DNA from: Lacrimispora sphenoides
GTDB lineage: Bacteria > Bacillota > Clostridia > Lachnospirales > Lachnospiraceae
Reading direction: 5' to 3'
Length of the DNA stretch: 64,000 nt
Assembly: GCF_900105215.1 (NCBI RefSeq)
Contig: NZ_FOIP01000001.1
Span: forward strand, 2,916,501-2,980,500
The position numbers and the translations under genes are program-made. Under the pieces are notes generated by a model. It ran no database searches. It saw only the letters and a program-made list of their open reading frames with translations, and was not told the DNA's origin. Positions 9,306 through 18,324 of this stretch are shown in pieces (position 1 is the first letter of the stretch; each line of letters starts with the position of its first letter).

Positions 9306-9472
9306 ATAAGCAGAGCAAAGAGGCGGGAAGGGGGCACGGATATGCATGCATATCCGTGCCCCCTTCCAGTCTCTTGGCGAGCAGCCGCGAATGAGGGACT
9401 GAAAGTCCCGAATTTGCGGCTGCGGATTCTGCCCAAGGCAGAATCTGCTTATGCCCCCAGCGGGCCGCATAA
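9306..9472 (+). repeat. Multi-hairpin intergenic element between rpsO and pnp
   Basis: The element contains a perfect 42-bp palindrome (9326-9367), a GCAGCCGC/GCGGCTGC stem (9381-9423) with an inner GGGACT/AGTCCC stem, a GATTCTGCC/GGCAGAATC hairpin (9425-9445) and a TTATGC/GCATAA stem (9449-9472). ATAAGCAGA (9306-9314) pairs with TCTGCTTAT (9444-9452), enclosing most of it. It is non-coding: the open frame through it lacks a usable start. The fold could be an RNase III or PNPase target, or a repeated palindromic unit; it resembles the element at 38105-38230. Confidence 0.65.
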
Positions 9473-9566
9473 TCAAACTCATTTTTTCATTATTGCGCGC
9501 AGATCAGTAGTTTCGGCGTCTTCTACTGTTAATATAAATATTAATCCAGTAAAAGGAGATACCAGT

Positions 9567-11711
9567 ATGTACAAGAGTTATAGTATGGAACTGGCCGGCA
9601 GAACATTAACCGTTGATGTCGGCAGAGTAGCAAAGCAGGCAAGCGGCGCGGCACTTATGCACTATGGCGATACCGTTGTATTAGCTACCGCAACTGCTTC
9701 TGACAAACCAAGAGACGGAATCGATTTCTTCCCACTGAGCGTAGAATACGAAGAAAAATTATACGCCGTAGGAAAGATCCCAGGCGGCTTCAACAAAAGA
9801 GAGGGAAAAGCGTCTGAGAATGCAATTTTGACCTCCCGTGTCATTGATCGTCCAATGAGACCTCTGTTTCCAAAAGATTACCGTAACGATGTGACTTTAG
9901 ATAACATCGTTATGTCTGTAGACCAGGATTGCAGTCCTGAGCTGACAGCGATGTTAGGCTCAGCCATTTCAACCTGCATTTCCGATATTCCTTTTAACGG
10001 ACCATGCGCTTCCACCCAGGTGGGACTTGTAGACGGAGAATTCGTCATCAATCCGACCCAGGCTCAGAAGCAGGTTTCCGACATGGCGCTTACGGTTGCA
10101 TCTACAAGAGAAAAAGTCATCATGATCGAGGCCGGAGCCAATGAGGTGCCGGAAGATAAGATGATCGAGGCCATTTTTAGGGCTCATGAAGTAAACCAGG
10201 AAATTATCAAATTCATTGACACCATTGTAGCAGAGTGCGGAAAGCCGAAGCACCAGTACACCAGCTGCGCAGTGCCGGAAGAGTTATTTGCTGCCATCAG
10301 GGAAACCGTTACTCCTGAGGAGATGGAAGTTGCCGTATTTACCGATGAAAAGCAGATAAGAGAAGAAAACATCCGTAATATCACCGCAAAACTGGAAGAA
10401 GCCTTTGCAGATAAGGAAGAATGGCTGTCAGTGCTTGGAGAAGCCATTTACCAGTACCAGAAAAAGACTGTCCGCAAGATGATCTTAAAAGACCATAAGC
10501 GTCCTGATGGCCGTGCCATGGATCAGATCCGTCATCTGGCAGCAGAAATCGATATGCTTCCAAGAGTTCATGGTTCCGCCATGTTCACCCGCGGCCAGAC
10601 ACAGATTTTAAATATTTGTACCTTGGCTCCATTATCAGAAAGCCAGAGATTAGATGGCATTGATGATATGGAAACCTCCAAGAGATATATGCACCACTAT
10701 AATTTCCCGTCCTTCTCCGTAGGAGAGACAAGACCTTCCAGAGGACCGGGACGCCGTGAGATCGGCCATGGTGCCCTGGCAGAGAGAGCATTGATTCCGG
10801 TTCTTCCGTCTGAGGAAGAATTCCCATATGCGATCCGTACCGTTTCCGAGACCATGGAATCCAATGGATCTACCTCCCAGGCAAGCATCTGTTCCTCATC
10901 CATGTCCTTAATGGCTGCCGGTGTTCCTATTAAATCGGCTGTTGCAGGTATTTCCTGCGGACTTGTTACAGGAGATTCCGATGATGATTACATCGTCTTA
11001 ACCGATATTCAGGGTCTGGAAGATTTCTTCGGCGATATGGACTTTAAGGTTGGAGGTACCCACAAGGGTATCACTGCGATCCAGATGGATATTAAGATCC
11101 ACGGCCTTACAAGACCGATCATTGAGGAAGCTATCCGCACCACCAGAGAGGCAAGGCTTTACATTCTTGATGAGGTTATGGCAAAAGCCATTGCAGAGCC
11201 ACGTAAGGAAGTAGGCAAGTATGCTCCGAAGATCGACCGGATTTCCATTGATCCTCAGAAGATCGGTGATGTAGTAGGTAAGCAGGGGAAAGTGATCAAT
11301 AAGATCATTGAAGAAACCGGCGTAAAGATCGATATTAACGATGACGGAAATGTATCTGTATGCGGAACCGATCAGGCCATGATCGACCGTGCGATCCAGA
11401 TCATTAAGAGCATTGTTACGGAAATCGAAGCAGGACAGATTTTCAAAGGCAAGGTTGTCAGAATCATGAACTTTGGTGCTTTCGTTGAACTGGCTCCAAA
11501 CAAGGATGGTATGGTTCACATTTCCAAGTTGTCAGATAAGAGGGTGGCAAAGGTTGAGGATGTTGTCAACATCGGTGACGAAGTAACCGTTAAGGTAATG
11601 GAAGTCGACAAGATGGGCAGAATCAACTTAAGCATGAAGCCGGGAGATCTGGCCGGAAAGACAGAAGAGAAAAAAGCTGAAAAAGAAACAGGATCAAAAG
11701 AAACAGAATAA
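9567..11711 (+). CDS. pnp: Polyribonucleotide nucleotidyltransferase (PNPase)
   Basis: A 714-residue 3'-5' phosphorolytic exoribonuclease that degrades mRNA to nucleoside diphosphates. Two RNase PH domains are visible (N-terminal from MYKSYSMELAGRTLTVDVG; second with TRGQTQIL and GSTSQASICSSSM), followed by a KH domain (IGKQGK-type: DVVGKQGKVINKIIEETG) and an S1 domain (GKVVRIMNFGAFVELAPNKDG), with an acidic Lys/Glu tail. The start at 9567 follows AAAAGGAGATACCAG; the longer frame from 9297 runs through the palindromic element and is rejected. Autoregulation through a leader hairpin, as in enterobacteria, is conceivable given the upstream fold. Confidence 0.97.
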   Translation: MYKSYSMELAGRTLTVDVGRVAKQASGAALMHYGDTVVLATATASDKPRDGIDFFPLSVEYEEKLYAVGKIPGGFNKREGKASENAILTSRVIDRPMRPLFPKDYRNDVTLDNIVMSVDQDCSPELTAMLGSAISTCISDIPFNGPCASTQVGLVDGEFVINPTQAQKQVSDMALTVASTREKVIMIEAGANEVPEDKMIEAIFRAHEVNQEIIKFIDTIVAECGKPKHQYTSCAVPEELFAAIRETVTPEEMEVAVFTDEKQIREENIRNITAKLEEAFADKEEWLSVLGEAIYQYQKKTVRKMILKDHKRPDGRAMDQIRHLAAEIDMLPRVHGSAMFTRGQTQILNICTLAPLSESQRLDGIDDMETSKRYMHHYNFPSFSVGETRPSRGPGRREIGHGALAERALIPVLPSEEEFPYAIRTVSETMESNGSTSQASICSSSMSLMAAGVPIKSAVAGISCGLVTGDSDDDYIVLTDIQGLEDFFGDMDFKVGGTHKGITAIQMDIKIHGLTRPIIEEAIRTTREARLYILDEVMAKAIAEPRKEVGKYAPKIDRISIDPQKIGDVVGKQGKVINKIIEETGVKIDINDDGNVSVCGTDQAMIDRAIQIIKSIVTEIEAGQIFKGKVVRIMNFGAFVELAPNKDGMVHISKLSDKRVAKVEDVVNIGDEVTVKVMEVDKMGRINLSMKPGDLAGKTEEKKAEKETGSKETE

Positions 11712-11729
11712 AACAGCTATGCCTTTTGG

Positions 11730-11772
11730 CAGACAGCAGATAGGCCAATATCCGTCTGCTGTCTGTTTTTTT
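11730..11772 (+). terminator. Rho-independent terminator of pnp
   Basis: An 11-bp stem CAGACAGCAGA/TCTGCTGTCTG with a 14-nt loop is followed by seven T residues. Confidence 0.9.
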
Positions 11773-11913
11773 ACCTCATCAAGTAAGTAGGGGTGCAAGC
11801 CCCATCTGACAAGCTGCGATAGCAGCTATGAGGTTATGAGTAGTAGCGAAGCGGATTGCAAATATCCGATTGACTTACATAAATGCAGGTCAGGAACGGG
11901 GAAGGAGTTTATC

Positions 11914-12597
11914 ATGGAAAAACAGACACTGGCAGAAATTGCCGCCCAAAAATTATTGCAGATCATACAGGAAGAAGGATACACTGCAGGAGACAAATTA
12001 CCCACCGAGGCGGAACTGTCTGAAGTTCTGGGGGTAGGGCGTAATACGGTCCGTGAAGCCTTAAGGATCCTGATGTCCCGGAATATTGTCACTATCCGCC
12101 AGGGATCGGGGACCTTTCTGTCGGATAAAAATGGTGTGGCCGATGATCCTCTGGGATTTACCATGATAGAAGACAGAAGAAAGCTGACAGAGGATTTGAT
12201 CCAGATCCGGGTTATGCTGGAGCCCCCGATTGCAGCCCTGGCGGCCCAGAACGCGGATTTGGATCAAATCCTTTGCCTGGAACAGATACTTCTGGAGTTA
12301 GAAAAGATGATGGAGAACCGGGAGGATTATTCGGAAAGGGATTCCCAGTTCCATGCCCAGATTGCCAACTGCAGCCATAATCTGGTCATAGCAAACCTGG
12401 TGCCTGTCATTACCGACGGGGTCCGGGTCTTTGCCGGTTCGGTCCGGGAGACTGAATATGCCCAGACGTTATTGTCACATCGCAGGATTTATGAGGCGAT
12501 CAGGGACCGGAAGCCTGTAGAGGCACAGCAGGCAATGTATTTCCACTTAATGTACAACGAAAACCGCTATAAGGAAGAAGACCGGGAGAGAACCTGA
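11914..12597 (+). CDS. GntR-family regulator, FadR/FCD subgroup
   Basis: A 227-residue protein. The N-terminal winged helix-turn-helix (about 5-70) contains GDKLPTEAELSEVLGVGRNT and VREALRIL, followed by an all-helical FCD effector domain (about 95-215). The ATG at 11914 follows AAGGAGTTTATC; an in-frame ATG at 11836 lacks a ribosome-binding site. It is followed by a terminator and then by the GlpA-like operon, whose promoter carries a palindrome, so it is the likely regulator of that operon (inference). FCD domains usually bind small carboxylates, often with a metal. Confidence 0.9.
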   Translation: MEKQTLAEIAAQKLLQIIQEEGYTAGDKLPTEAELSEVLGVGRNTVREALRILMSRNIVTIRQGSGTFLSDKNGVADDPLGFTMIEDRRKLTEDLIQIRVMLEPPIAALAAQNADLDQILCLEQILLELEKMMENREDYSERDSQFHAQIANCSHNLVIANLVPVITDGVRVFAGSVRETEYAQTLLSHRRIYEAIRDRKPVEAQQAMYFHLMYNENRYKEEDRERT

Positions 12598-12629
12598 TTA
12601 AATCATGGTCTGAAATCATGCAGGAAGAG

Positions 12630-12671
12630 ATAAGGCATATATTCATGGGATGAGTATATGCCTTATTTTTT
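12630..12671 (+). terminator. Terminator after the GntR gene
   Basis: A 12-bp stem ATAAGGCATATA/TATATGCCTTAT with a 13-nt loop is followed by a T-run. Confidence 0.85.
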
Positions 12672-12679
12672 GCTTTTTC

Positions 12680-12741
12680 TTGACTTATTCCATAAAATGT
12701 GATAAAAATAAAATATATTTGTAGGATGAATATTCGTCCTA
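12680..12741 (+). promoter_or_regulatory. Promoter and palindromic operator of the GlpA-like operon
   Basis: TTGACT (12680-12685), 17 bp spacer and an extended -10 (TGA-TAAAAA, 12703-12708) are followed by a 20-bp near-perfect palindrome TAGGATGAATATTCGTCCTA (12722-12741). The palindrome would cover the transcription start, a repressor position. The adjacent GntR/FCD protein is the obvious candidate ligand (inference). Confidence 0.6.
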
Positions 12742-12773
12742 TAGTGTTCATTTATTTCTGGAGGTCAAAAATA

Positions 12774-14240
12774 TTGAAACAATTATATGATGTACTTATT
12801 ATCGGAGGCGGGGTCATTGGAAGCGCAATTGCGAGGGAAATGTCCAGATATCGCTTAAAAATAGGCGTTTTGGAAAAGAATCTGGATGTCTGCTGCGAGA
12901 CGAGCGGACGAAATTCCGGGGTGGTCCACGGAGGATTCGCGTATGACACTGGTTCTTTAAAAGCAAAACTGTGTGTAGAAGGCAACCAAATCATGGGACA
13001 ACTTTCCGAAGAACTGGATTTTCCTTTTAAACGTTGCGGAAAGGTTCTGGTAGGTAATACACCGGAGGATCAGGAAGCGCTGGAACGGACCATGAAGCAG
13101 GGCAAAGCCAATGGAGTAAACGGTATGGAGCTGATCGGAAAAGATCGGCTTCATGAACTGGTTCCTGCTGTGGTAGGGGAATTTGCCATGTACTCCGCTG
13201 AAAGCGGAATCGTAGATCCTTTCGGATATACCATTGCCCTGGCTGAGAATGCAGCAGAAAATGGTGTGGATTATTTCTTTGACCGCGAGGTGACAGCCAT
13301 TGAAAGAGATGCGGATTCCAATTATGTGATCACCGCATCCGGCGGAACCTTTTACGGCCGCTGGGTAGTGAACAGTGCCGGCTTAGGCTGCGGAAAAATA
13401 TCGGAGCTGCTTGGTATGGGCAGTTATAAGATCATAGGTTCCAAGGGAGATTACATCATTCTGGATAAAAGGACCGGTCCTTTGCTTCCCATGCCGGTAT
13501 ATCCGGTTCCCAGCAATACCTATATGGGGATCCACGTGACCAACACGACAGATGGCAATGTGATCGTCGGGCCCAATGCGGATCTGACAGAGAATTTTAC
13601 ATATTATGGCGTATCCCAGGACAATATGGACTATTTAGCAAGAAGTGCCTCCGACTTATGGCCCTGCATCCATAAGAAGGATTATATCCGTAATTATTCC
13701 GGAATCCTTCCCAAATGGGTAGATGAGAATGGAGCAATCCAGGATTTTAAAATTGAGGTGCAGGATTCGGCAGCCCTGCGAGCCATCAATCTGGTAGGCA
13801 TAGAATCTCCCGGACTGACTGCGGCTGTTCCGATTGCCCGCTATGCGGTAGGGCTCATGGCGGAGAGAGAAACGCTTACCCTTAACTCCTCCTTTAATCC
13901 CATACGCAAAGGTGTGGTGCGGTTTGCGGAGCTTTCAAAAGAAGAGCAGAACCTTAAAATTCTGGAAAATCCGGAATACGGAGAGGTGATCTGCCGTTGT
14001 GAAAAGGTGACTAAGGCAGAAATCCTACAGGCAATCCATAATCCTCTGGGAGTTGACACCTTAACCGGGATTAAGTATAGAACACGCTCGATGATGGGGC
14101 GCTGCCAGGGCGGGTACTGCCAGATGCGCATTGCACAGCTGCTGGGGCAGGAGCTGGGGAAAAAAGAAGATCAAATCCAATATGCCAGAAAAGGTTCTAA
14201 TATGTTCTTTGGCAAAGTACGGCAGGAGGTGGAGTCATGA
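12774..14240 (+). CDS. FAD-dependent dehydrogenase with C-terminal [2Fe-2S] domain, GlpA-like
   Basis: A 488-residue protein. The N-terminal FAD site is DVLIIGGGVIGSAIAREMSR, followed by a DAO-type substrate domain (CCETSGRNSGVVHGGFAY). A C-terminal BFD-like cysteine cluster (CRCEKVTKAEI, then GRCQGGYC) should carry an iron-sulfur centre. This domain order matches anaerobic glycerol-3-phosphate dehydrogenase A and its many clostridial homologues; L-2-hydroxyglutarate oxidase-like enzymes are the alternative. The start is TTG 12774 (LKQLYDVLIIGG), 9 bp after TGGAGG; the ATG at 12699 lies upstream of the operator and has no ribosome-binding site. It overlaps the next gene by 4 bp. Its substrate is unknown; no glycerol kinase is nearby. 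Confidence 0.85.
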   Translation: MKQLYDVLIIGGGVIGSAIAREMSRYRLKIGVLEKNLDVCCETSGRNSGVVHGGFAYDTGSLKAKLCVEGNQIMGQLSEELDFPFKRCGKVLVGNTPEDQEALERTMKQGKANGVNGMELIGKDRLHELVPAVVGEFAMYSAESGIVDPFGYTIALAENAAENGVDYFFDREVTAIERDADSNYVITASGGTFYGRWVVNSAGLGCGKISELLGMGSYKIIGSKGDYIILDKRTGPLLPMPVYPVPSNTYMGIHVTNTTDGNVIVGPNADLTENFTYYGVSQDNMDYLARSASDLWPCIHKKDYIRNYSGILPKWVDENGAIQDFKIEVQDSAALRAINLVGIESPGLTAAVPIARYAVGLMAERETLTLNSSFNPIRKGVVRFAELSKEEQNLKILENPEYGEVICRCEKVTKAEILQAIHNPLGVDTLTGIKYRTRSMMGRCQGGYCQMRIAQLLGQELGKKEDQIQYARKGSNMFFGKVRQEVES

Positions 14241-15496
14241 ATGCAGAACGAAAAGAGATCCAGGTAGAACAGGTGGATGTTGTAATTATAGGCGGAGGAC
14301 CTGCCGGGCTTGCAGCAGCGGCGGAACTTTACCGCCGCGGAATTCGTAACCTGCTGATCATTGAGCGGGAAAAGCAGCTGGGAGGCATCCTGCGTCAATG
14401 CATTCACGACGGATTCGGACTGACCCGCTTTCAGACTGCCTTAAGCGGTCCTGAATATGCACAGCGTTTCATTGACACAATAGAAGAACTGAATATTCCT
14501 TACATAACAGATGCAACGGTACTGGAGGTGACCCGTGAAAGACAGGTGACGGCAGTTTCCGGGGAGGGCATGAGAACCTGGCAGGCAAAGGCAGTGATCC
14601 TGACCATGGGCTGCCGCGAGCGGACAAGGGGAGCCATTGGGATTCCGGGTGAGCGGCCTGCGGGCGTATTTACAGCAGGCGTTGCCCAGGCTTATATGAA
14701 TCTGTTTAATACCATGCCGGCTAAGGAAGCGGTAATACTGGGTTCTGGAGATATCGGTTTGATTATGGCCCGCCGGCTTACTCTGGAAGGGGCTCATGTA
14801 AAGGCTGTATTTGAAATCCAGCCTTATCCCAGCGGTTTGCCGCGCAATATCGAACAGTGCCTTAATGATTATGACATACCATTGTATTTAAGCCATGGAA
14901 TAACCGCAATTCATGGAAATACCAGGCTTACCGGTGTCACTGTCTCTCAGGTAGATGAGAATTTTATGCCCATCCCAGGAACTGAAAAAGAGTACCAGTG
15001 TGATACGCTCATTCTTTCCGTCGGCCTGATTCCGGAGAATGAACTATCCCTGGATGCTGGAGTTATCTTAGATGAACGGACCAGGGGCGTTCTTGTAGAC
15101 GAATATTTCCAGACTGACGCAGAAGGGATCTTTGCCGCAGGAAACGTCCTTCATGTACATGACCTGGTTGATTTTGTCTCGATAGAGGCGGAGAGTCTGG
15201 CCGATTCAGTGGCGGAATACGTAAAAGAGGGAAGTCTCAAACCAGCTGCCATTGCGATTAAAACCGACTGCAATATCGGGTATACGGTACCTCAAAGAGT
15301 CAGCGGAACGAAAGAATTCACGTTGTCCTTAAGGGTAAAAAGACCGATGAAGGACTGCCGCATTGTTGTGCGCCAGGCCGGGACGGAAGTGGCTGCTAAA
15401 AAGAAGAAAAAAGCCATACCCGCAGAAATGATTCGCTTTGTCATCTCTCATGAAAAGCTGGTGTCCGGCTCAGATTTGGAGGTGTGCGTAGAATGA
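14237..15496 (+). CDS. FAD/NAD(P)-dependent oxidoreductase
   Basis: A 419-residue pyridine-nucleotide-disulfide-like flavoprotein. The FAD motif is DVVIIGGGPAGLAAAAELYR (about 15-34), a second dinucleotide motif is AVILGSGDIGLIMARRL (about 165-181), and a C-terminal FAD-contact motif reads DAEGIFAAGNVLHVHDLVD. In clostridial GlpA-like trios this protein takes the place of GlpB and probably passes electrons between the dehydrogenase and NAD or another carrier (family knowledge). ATGA overlaps on both sides tie it to the neighbouring genes, so the three proteins are likely made in equal amounts as a complex. Confidence 0.87.
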   Translation: MNAERKEIQVEQVDVVIIGGGPAGLAAAAELYRRGIRNLLIIEREKQLGGILRQCIHDGFGLTRFQTALSGPEYAQRFIDTIEELNIPYITDATVLEVTRERQVTAVSGEGMRTWQAKAVILTMGCRERTRGAIGIPGERPAGVFTAGVAQAYMNLFNTMPAKEAVILGSGDIGLIMARRLTLEGAHVKAVFEIQPYPSGLPRNIEQCLNDYDIPLYLSHGITAIHGNTRLTGVTVSQVDENFMPIPGTEKEYQCDTLILSVGLIPENELSLDAGVILDERTRGVLVDEYFQTDAEGIFAAGNVLHVHDLVDFVSIEAESLADSVAEYVKEGSLKPAAIAIKTDCNIGYTVPQRVSGTKEFTLSLRVKRPMKDCRIVVRQAGTEVAAKKKKKAIPAEMIRFVISHEKLVSGSDLEVCVE

Positions 15497-15882
15497 TGAA
15501 GGAATTTACCTGTATTATCTGTCCGAACGGGTGCGAAATAAGCGCAGATATAGAAATAAAAGAAGACGGCGGCAGCCTGATACGGTCCATAGATGGCGCC
15601 CTCTGTCCAAGAGGAGAGATTTATGTGAAGCAGGAACTGATCGATCCCCGTCGTAATATTGCAACTTCAGTTCTGGTAAAAGGAGGAATTCTTCCATTAG
15701 CCAGCGTACGTCTGACGAGCCCGATCCCAAAAGCCAGAATCTTTGATGCCATGGAAGAGATAAAGAAGTGCGGTCTGACAGCACCTGTGACAGCCGGAAC
15801 GGTTATCGTGGAAAATATTCTTGGATATGATGCAGATGTGATTGTGACAAAATCTGTGCCGGCCGGCGAACTGCAGAAATAA
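15493..15882 (+). CDS. DUF1667 iron-sulfur-type accessory protein
   Basis: 129 residues with Cys pairs in the N-terminal half (FTCIICPNGCEISADIE and GALCPRGEIYVKQE), typical of DUF1667 proteins and likely to bind a metal or iron-sulfur cluster. They are found with GlpA-like flavoprotein pairs and presumably take the GlpC role. The start at 15493 (MMKEFTC) uses an ATGA overlap with the previous gene and lies 10 bp after GGAGG; a GTG at 15484 is too close to it. It is the last gene of the operon, followed by a terminator. Confidence 0.85.
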   Translation: MMKEFTCIICPNGCEISADIEIKEDGGSLIRSIDGALCPRGEIYVKQELIDPRRNIATSVLVKGGILPLASVRLTSPIPKARIFDAMEEIKKCGLTAPVTAGTVIVENILGYDADVIVTKSVPAGELQK

Positions 15883-15904
15883 TAAAGATCCGGCAAAATA
15901 TAGC

Positions 15905-15932
15905 AGCCGTAAAACAGTCTTGTTTTACGGCT
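15905..15932. terminator. Hairpin between convergent genes
   Basis: A perfect 12-bp stem AGCCGTAAAACA/TGTTTTACGGCT with a 4-nt loop sits between the DUF1667 gene and the convergent GntR gene. T-rich tracts are modest on both sides, so it is probably a bidirectional terminator. Confidence 0.7.
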
Positions 15933-15963
15933 CCTTATCGTATCAAAATATGGTACCAATCCA

Positions 15964-16650
15964 TTAAATAAAATAATCGGGAAATTCTTTTTTAAGTATG
16001 GTCTGATCTGCCAATGCTGTGGATATGTGCTGGATCATGGCTTCAGAAGCCTTTTTCTTATCCTTTTCCATGATGGCTTTGCAGATGGCGGAGTGATCGC
16101 TGATGACACGGTCTGATACATTGATCTGATAACTCAGCTTTCGCTGCCTGTCAAAGTGAGGCATGATGGTCTGCATGGTGTCATAGATAAAGGTCATTCC
16201 GCATATATCATAAAATTCTTTGTGGAAAGCAATATCCAGAGTCAGAAATTTCTCGAAGTTCTCCCTCGGTCCGTTGGATGCGTAATCTTTCTGGAGCGTT
16301 ATATAGTCATATAAGTTATCCATGTGTTCCTGGGTAATAAAATCACAGCTCATTTCTGCCAGCGGCCCTTCAATCATTTTCCTCATGGTACATACCTGTT
16401 CCACGATATTACTATCGATCAAAGAAATAAAAATTCCCTTTTGAGGATAGCTTTCGATCAAATGGCCATTGGTCAGAGAAAGAATGGCTTCTCTGACCGG
16501 AGTCCGGCTGATGTTTAATTCCTTTGAAATTTCTATATCAGAGATTTTTTGTCCCGGCGTGAATTCCAGGTTAATAATCTGGTCCAGAAGAAACCGAAGG
16601 GCATATTCACGTGCAGACTCTCCCGGGTTTTGGGTAAAATTTTTTGTCAT
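15964..16650 (-). CDS. GntR-family regulator, FCD subgroup
   Basis: A 228-residue protein with an N-terminal winged helix-turn-helix (KISDIEISKELNISRTPVRE and AILSLTNGHLIE) and a helical FCD domain in the C-terminal 150 residues. The ATG at 16650 (MTKNFTQNPGES) follows AAAGGAGCGCTGAA; the ATG at 16698 has no ribosome-binding site. It is divergent from the Liv-type ABC operon. GTATAC-centred dyads in the intergenic region, one on the ABC promoter, fit a local repressor or activator that responds to the transported compound (inference). Confidence 0.9.
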   Translation of the reverse strand: MTKNFTQNPGESAREYALRFLLDQIINLEFTPGQKISDIEISKELNISRTPVREAILSLTNGHLIESYPQKGIFISLIDSNIVEQVCTMRKMIEGPLAEMSCDFITQEHMDNLYDYITLQKDYASNGPRENFEKFLTLDIAFHKEFYDICGMTFIYDTMQTIMPHFDRQRKLSYQINVSDRVISDHSAICKAIMEKDKKKASEAMIQHISTALADQTILKKEFPDYFI

Positions 16651-16752
16651 TTCAGCGCTCCTTTGTGTTATAGCTATGTCACGGAAAGATTCGGACATGG
16701 ATATTTTAAATTGTAATCAATATATTACTTTCAAGAAAAAATAGCACAATAG

Positions 16753-16768
16753 GTACAGTATACGGTAC
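16753..16768. promoter_or_regulatory. GTATAC-centred dyad, candidate GntR operator 1
   Basis: GTACAGTATACGGTAC is palindromic except for one pair and lies about 100 bp upstream of the GntR start codon. GTATAC cores are common in GntR/FCD operators. It shares its core with the site on the ABC promoter. Confidence 0.5.
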
Positions 16769-16922
16769 AAGTAATGTTTTTACCATGGATGAAAATAATA
16801 AATATAAATAAAAAATTATACAATTATCACATGGAAAATGATTATTATCGTTAAAGTGCACAAGAAACAGAGGTTTTAAATGGATAAAAGAAACAAAATC
16901 CTTGTTAAAAAAATATTTATTA

Positions 16923-16952
16923 TTGCTTTTCAAACACTGATATAGTATACTA
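16923..16952 (+). promoter_or_regulatory. Promoter of the Liv-type operon with overlapping operator 2
   Basis: TTGCTT (16923-16928), 17 bp spacer, TATACT (16946-16951). The perfect palindrome TAGTATACTA (16943-16952) covers the -10, so binding should block polymerase. It shares the core GTATAC with the dyad at 16753-16768. Confidence 0.6.
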
Positions 16953-17038
16953 GCGCCATGAAAATATATTACTGCTGAATTAATATATTTCTAAATCGAT
17001 TTAATTGAACTCATAATTCGTAAGAGGAGGATTACAAC

Positions 17039-18250
17039 ATGAGAAGGATGAAAAAAGTTTTATGCATGGCATTGGCGGTTGGTATGGCTGTCTCATCCCT
17101 GGCTGGCTGCGGCAGCAGTACATCAGGTGCAGCGAAAGCTTCGTCTTCAGGGAAAACGCAGGCAGGAGCCCAGTCAACGGCTACCGGTGCTCCGATCAAG
17201 GTGGGAGTATCCAACATGGTAACCGGCCCTATGGCAGCCGGTGGGCTTCGTATGAAGCAGGCCGTAACCATGGCGTTTGAAGAAATCAACGCCAAAGGCG
17301 GAGTGCTGGGTGGAAGACCTTTGGAGATGGTTCTGGTTGATGACACAGGGACTCCCACAGGTGCGGTAAATGCAGTCAATAAGATTCTGGGTGAGAATGT
17401 TTCGGTATCAATCGGACCTCATACTTCTCCCATGGCATCTGCAACTCAGGAATTATATCGGAAGGCAGGAGTTCCGTTCATCAGCGCTGCTACCTCACCA
17501 AAGCTTTTAGAAGCACAGAATCCATACTTTTTCCGTATATCCGTTTCTGACGGAGCCGTTGGACCGGCTATGGTGGAGTTTGCCAAGGACCAGTTTGGTG
17601 CTGCAAAGGTTGGAGCTCTCTATGATACTGATGATTACGGTGTAGCGGCCGACAATGCCACAAAACTGTATTGCGAAAAGAATGGCATTGAGTATTACTC
17701 AGAAGGATTTACATCTGGCGATAAGGACTTAACATCACAGCTTTCCAAAATAAAAGGCTGGGGACCTGATGTTATCTTTGATTTTTCCCATGACGCAGAG
17801 GCGGCTTTGATTGTCCGCCAGTTGGACGAGCTTGGTATGGGAGATCTTCCTCATGTTGGACCTAATGCTCTGGCACAGTCCCAGACCTATGATTTATGCG
17901 ATGCAAAACAGCTGGAAGGTACTTATGCATCTACAGATTTCTATGCAGACCAGACCAATGAGACCATGAAGAAATTCTTAGATGATTTTAAGACACGCTG
18001 GGGAGCTGACGTGGAACGTTATGCAGCGATGTATTATACTGCAGCTTACTTAACAGCCGATGCCATTGAGCGGGCAGGCTCCGATAAACCGGAAGATATT
18101 CGCAAGGCTCTTTCTGAAACAAAAGATTTTAATGCTGTATTTGGAAAGCTTAACTGCTCTGAGCAGGGAGAGATGAATACGAACCTTTATATTCTGGAGT
18201 TTAACGGAGAAAAGAATATGTCTGTATCCAAACAGGTATCCTTAGACTGA
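17039..18250 (+). CDS. Branched-chain amino acid-type ABC substrate-binding lipoprotein
   Basis: A 403-residue lipoprotein (lipobox LAGC at about residues 21-24, then a Ser/Ala/Gly-rich linker). The mature domain is a type I periplasmic-binding fold of the LivK group (IKVGVSNMVTGPMAAGG, GGRPLEMVLVDDTGTP). The start follows GAGGAGGATTACAAC. It heads the livK-H-M-G-F-type operon. LivK relatives bind amino acids, but also urea, aromatic acids and other small molecules. The nearby GlpA-like oxidoreductases and alcohol dehydrogenase point to a hydroxylated or carboxylic substrate rather than leucine, which is inference. Confidence 0.9.
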   Translation: MRRMKKVLCMALAVGMAVSSLAGCGSSTSGAAKASSSGKTQAGAQSTATGAPIKVGVSNMVTGPMAAGGLRMKQAVTMAFEEINAKGGVLGGRPLEMVLVDDTGTPTGAVNAVNKILGENVSVSIGPHTSPMASATQELYRKAGVPFISAATSPKLLEAQNPYFFRISVSDGAVGPAMVEFAKDQFGAAKVGALYDTDDYGVAADNATKLYCEKNGIEYYSEGFTSGDKDLTSQLSKIKGWGPDVIFDFSHDAEAALIVRQLDELGMGDLPHVGPNALAQSQTYDLCDAKQLEGTYASTDFYADQTNETMKKFLDDFKTRWGADVERYAAMYYTAAYLTADAIERAGSDKPEDIRKALSETKDFNAVFGKLNCSEQGEMNTNLYILEFNGEKNMSVSKQVSLD

Positions 18251-18270
18251 TTATAAAAAGGGAATAAACG

Positions 18271-18302
18271 GCACCCGGCGGCTTAAAACAGCTGCCGGGT
18301 GC
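18271..18302 (+). promoter_or_regulatory. Stem-loop between binding-protein and permease genes
   Basis: GCACCCGGC/GCCGGGTGC, a perfect 9-bp GC-rich stem with further internal pairing and no T-tract. In ABC operons such hairpins commonly protect the 3' end of the binding-protein mRNA and raise its level over the membrane genes. Confidence 0.55.
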
Positions 18303-18324
18303 AAATAACGAGGAGGTTCTACAT

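Noticed and set aside
9297..9566. Upstream extension of the pnp reading frame
   Set aside because: It runs through the palindromic element, and the GGAGAT-preceded ATG at 9567 matches the PNPase N-terminus.
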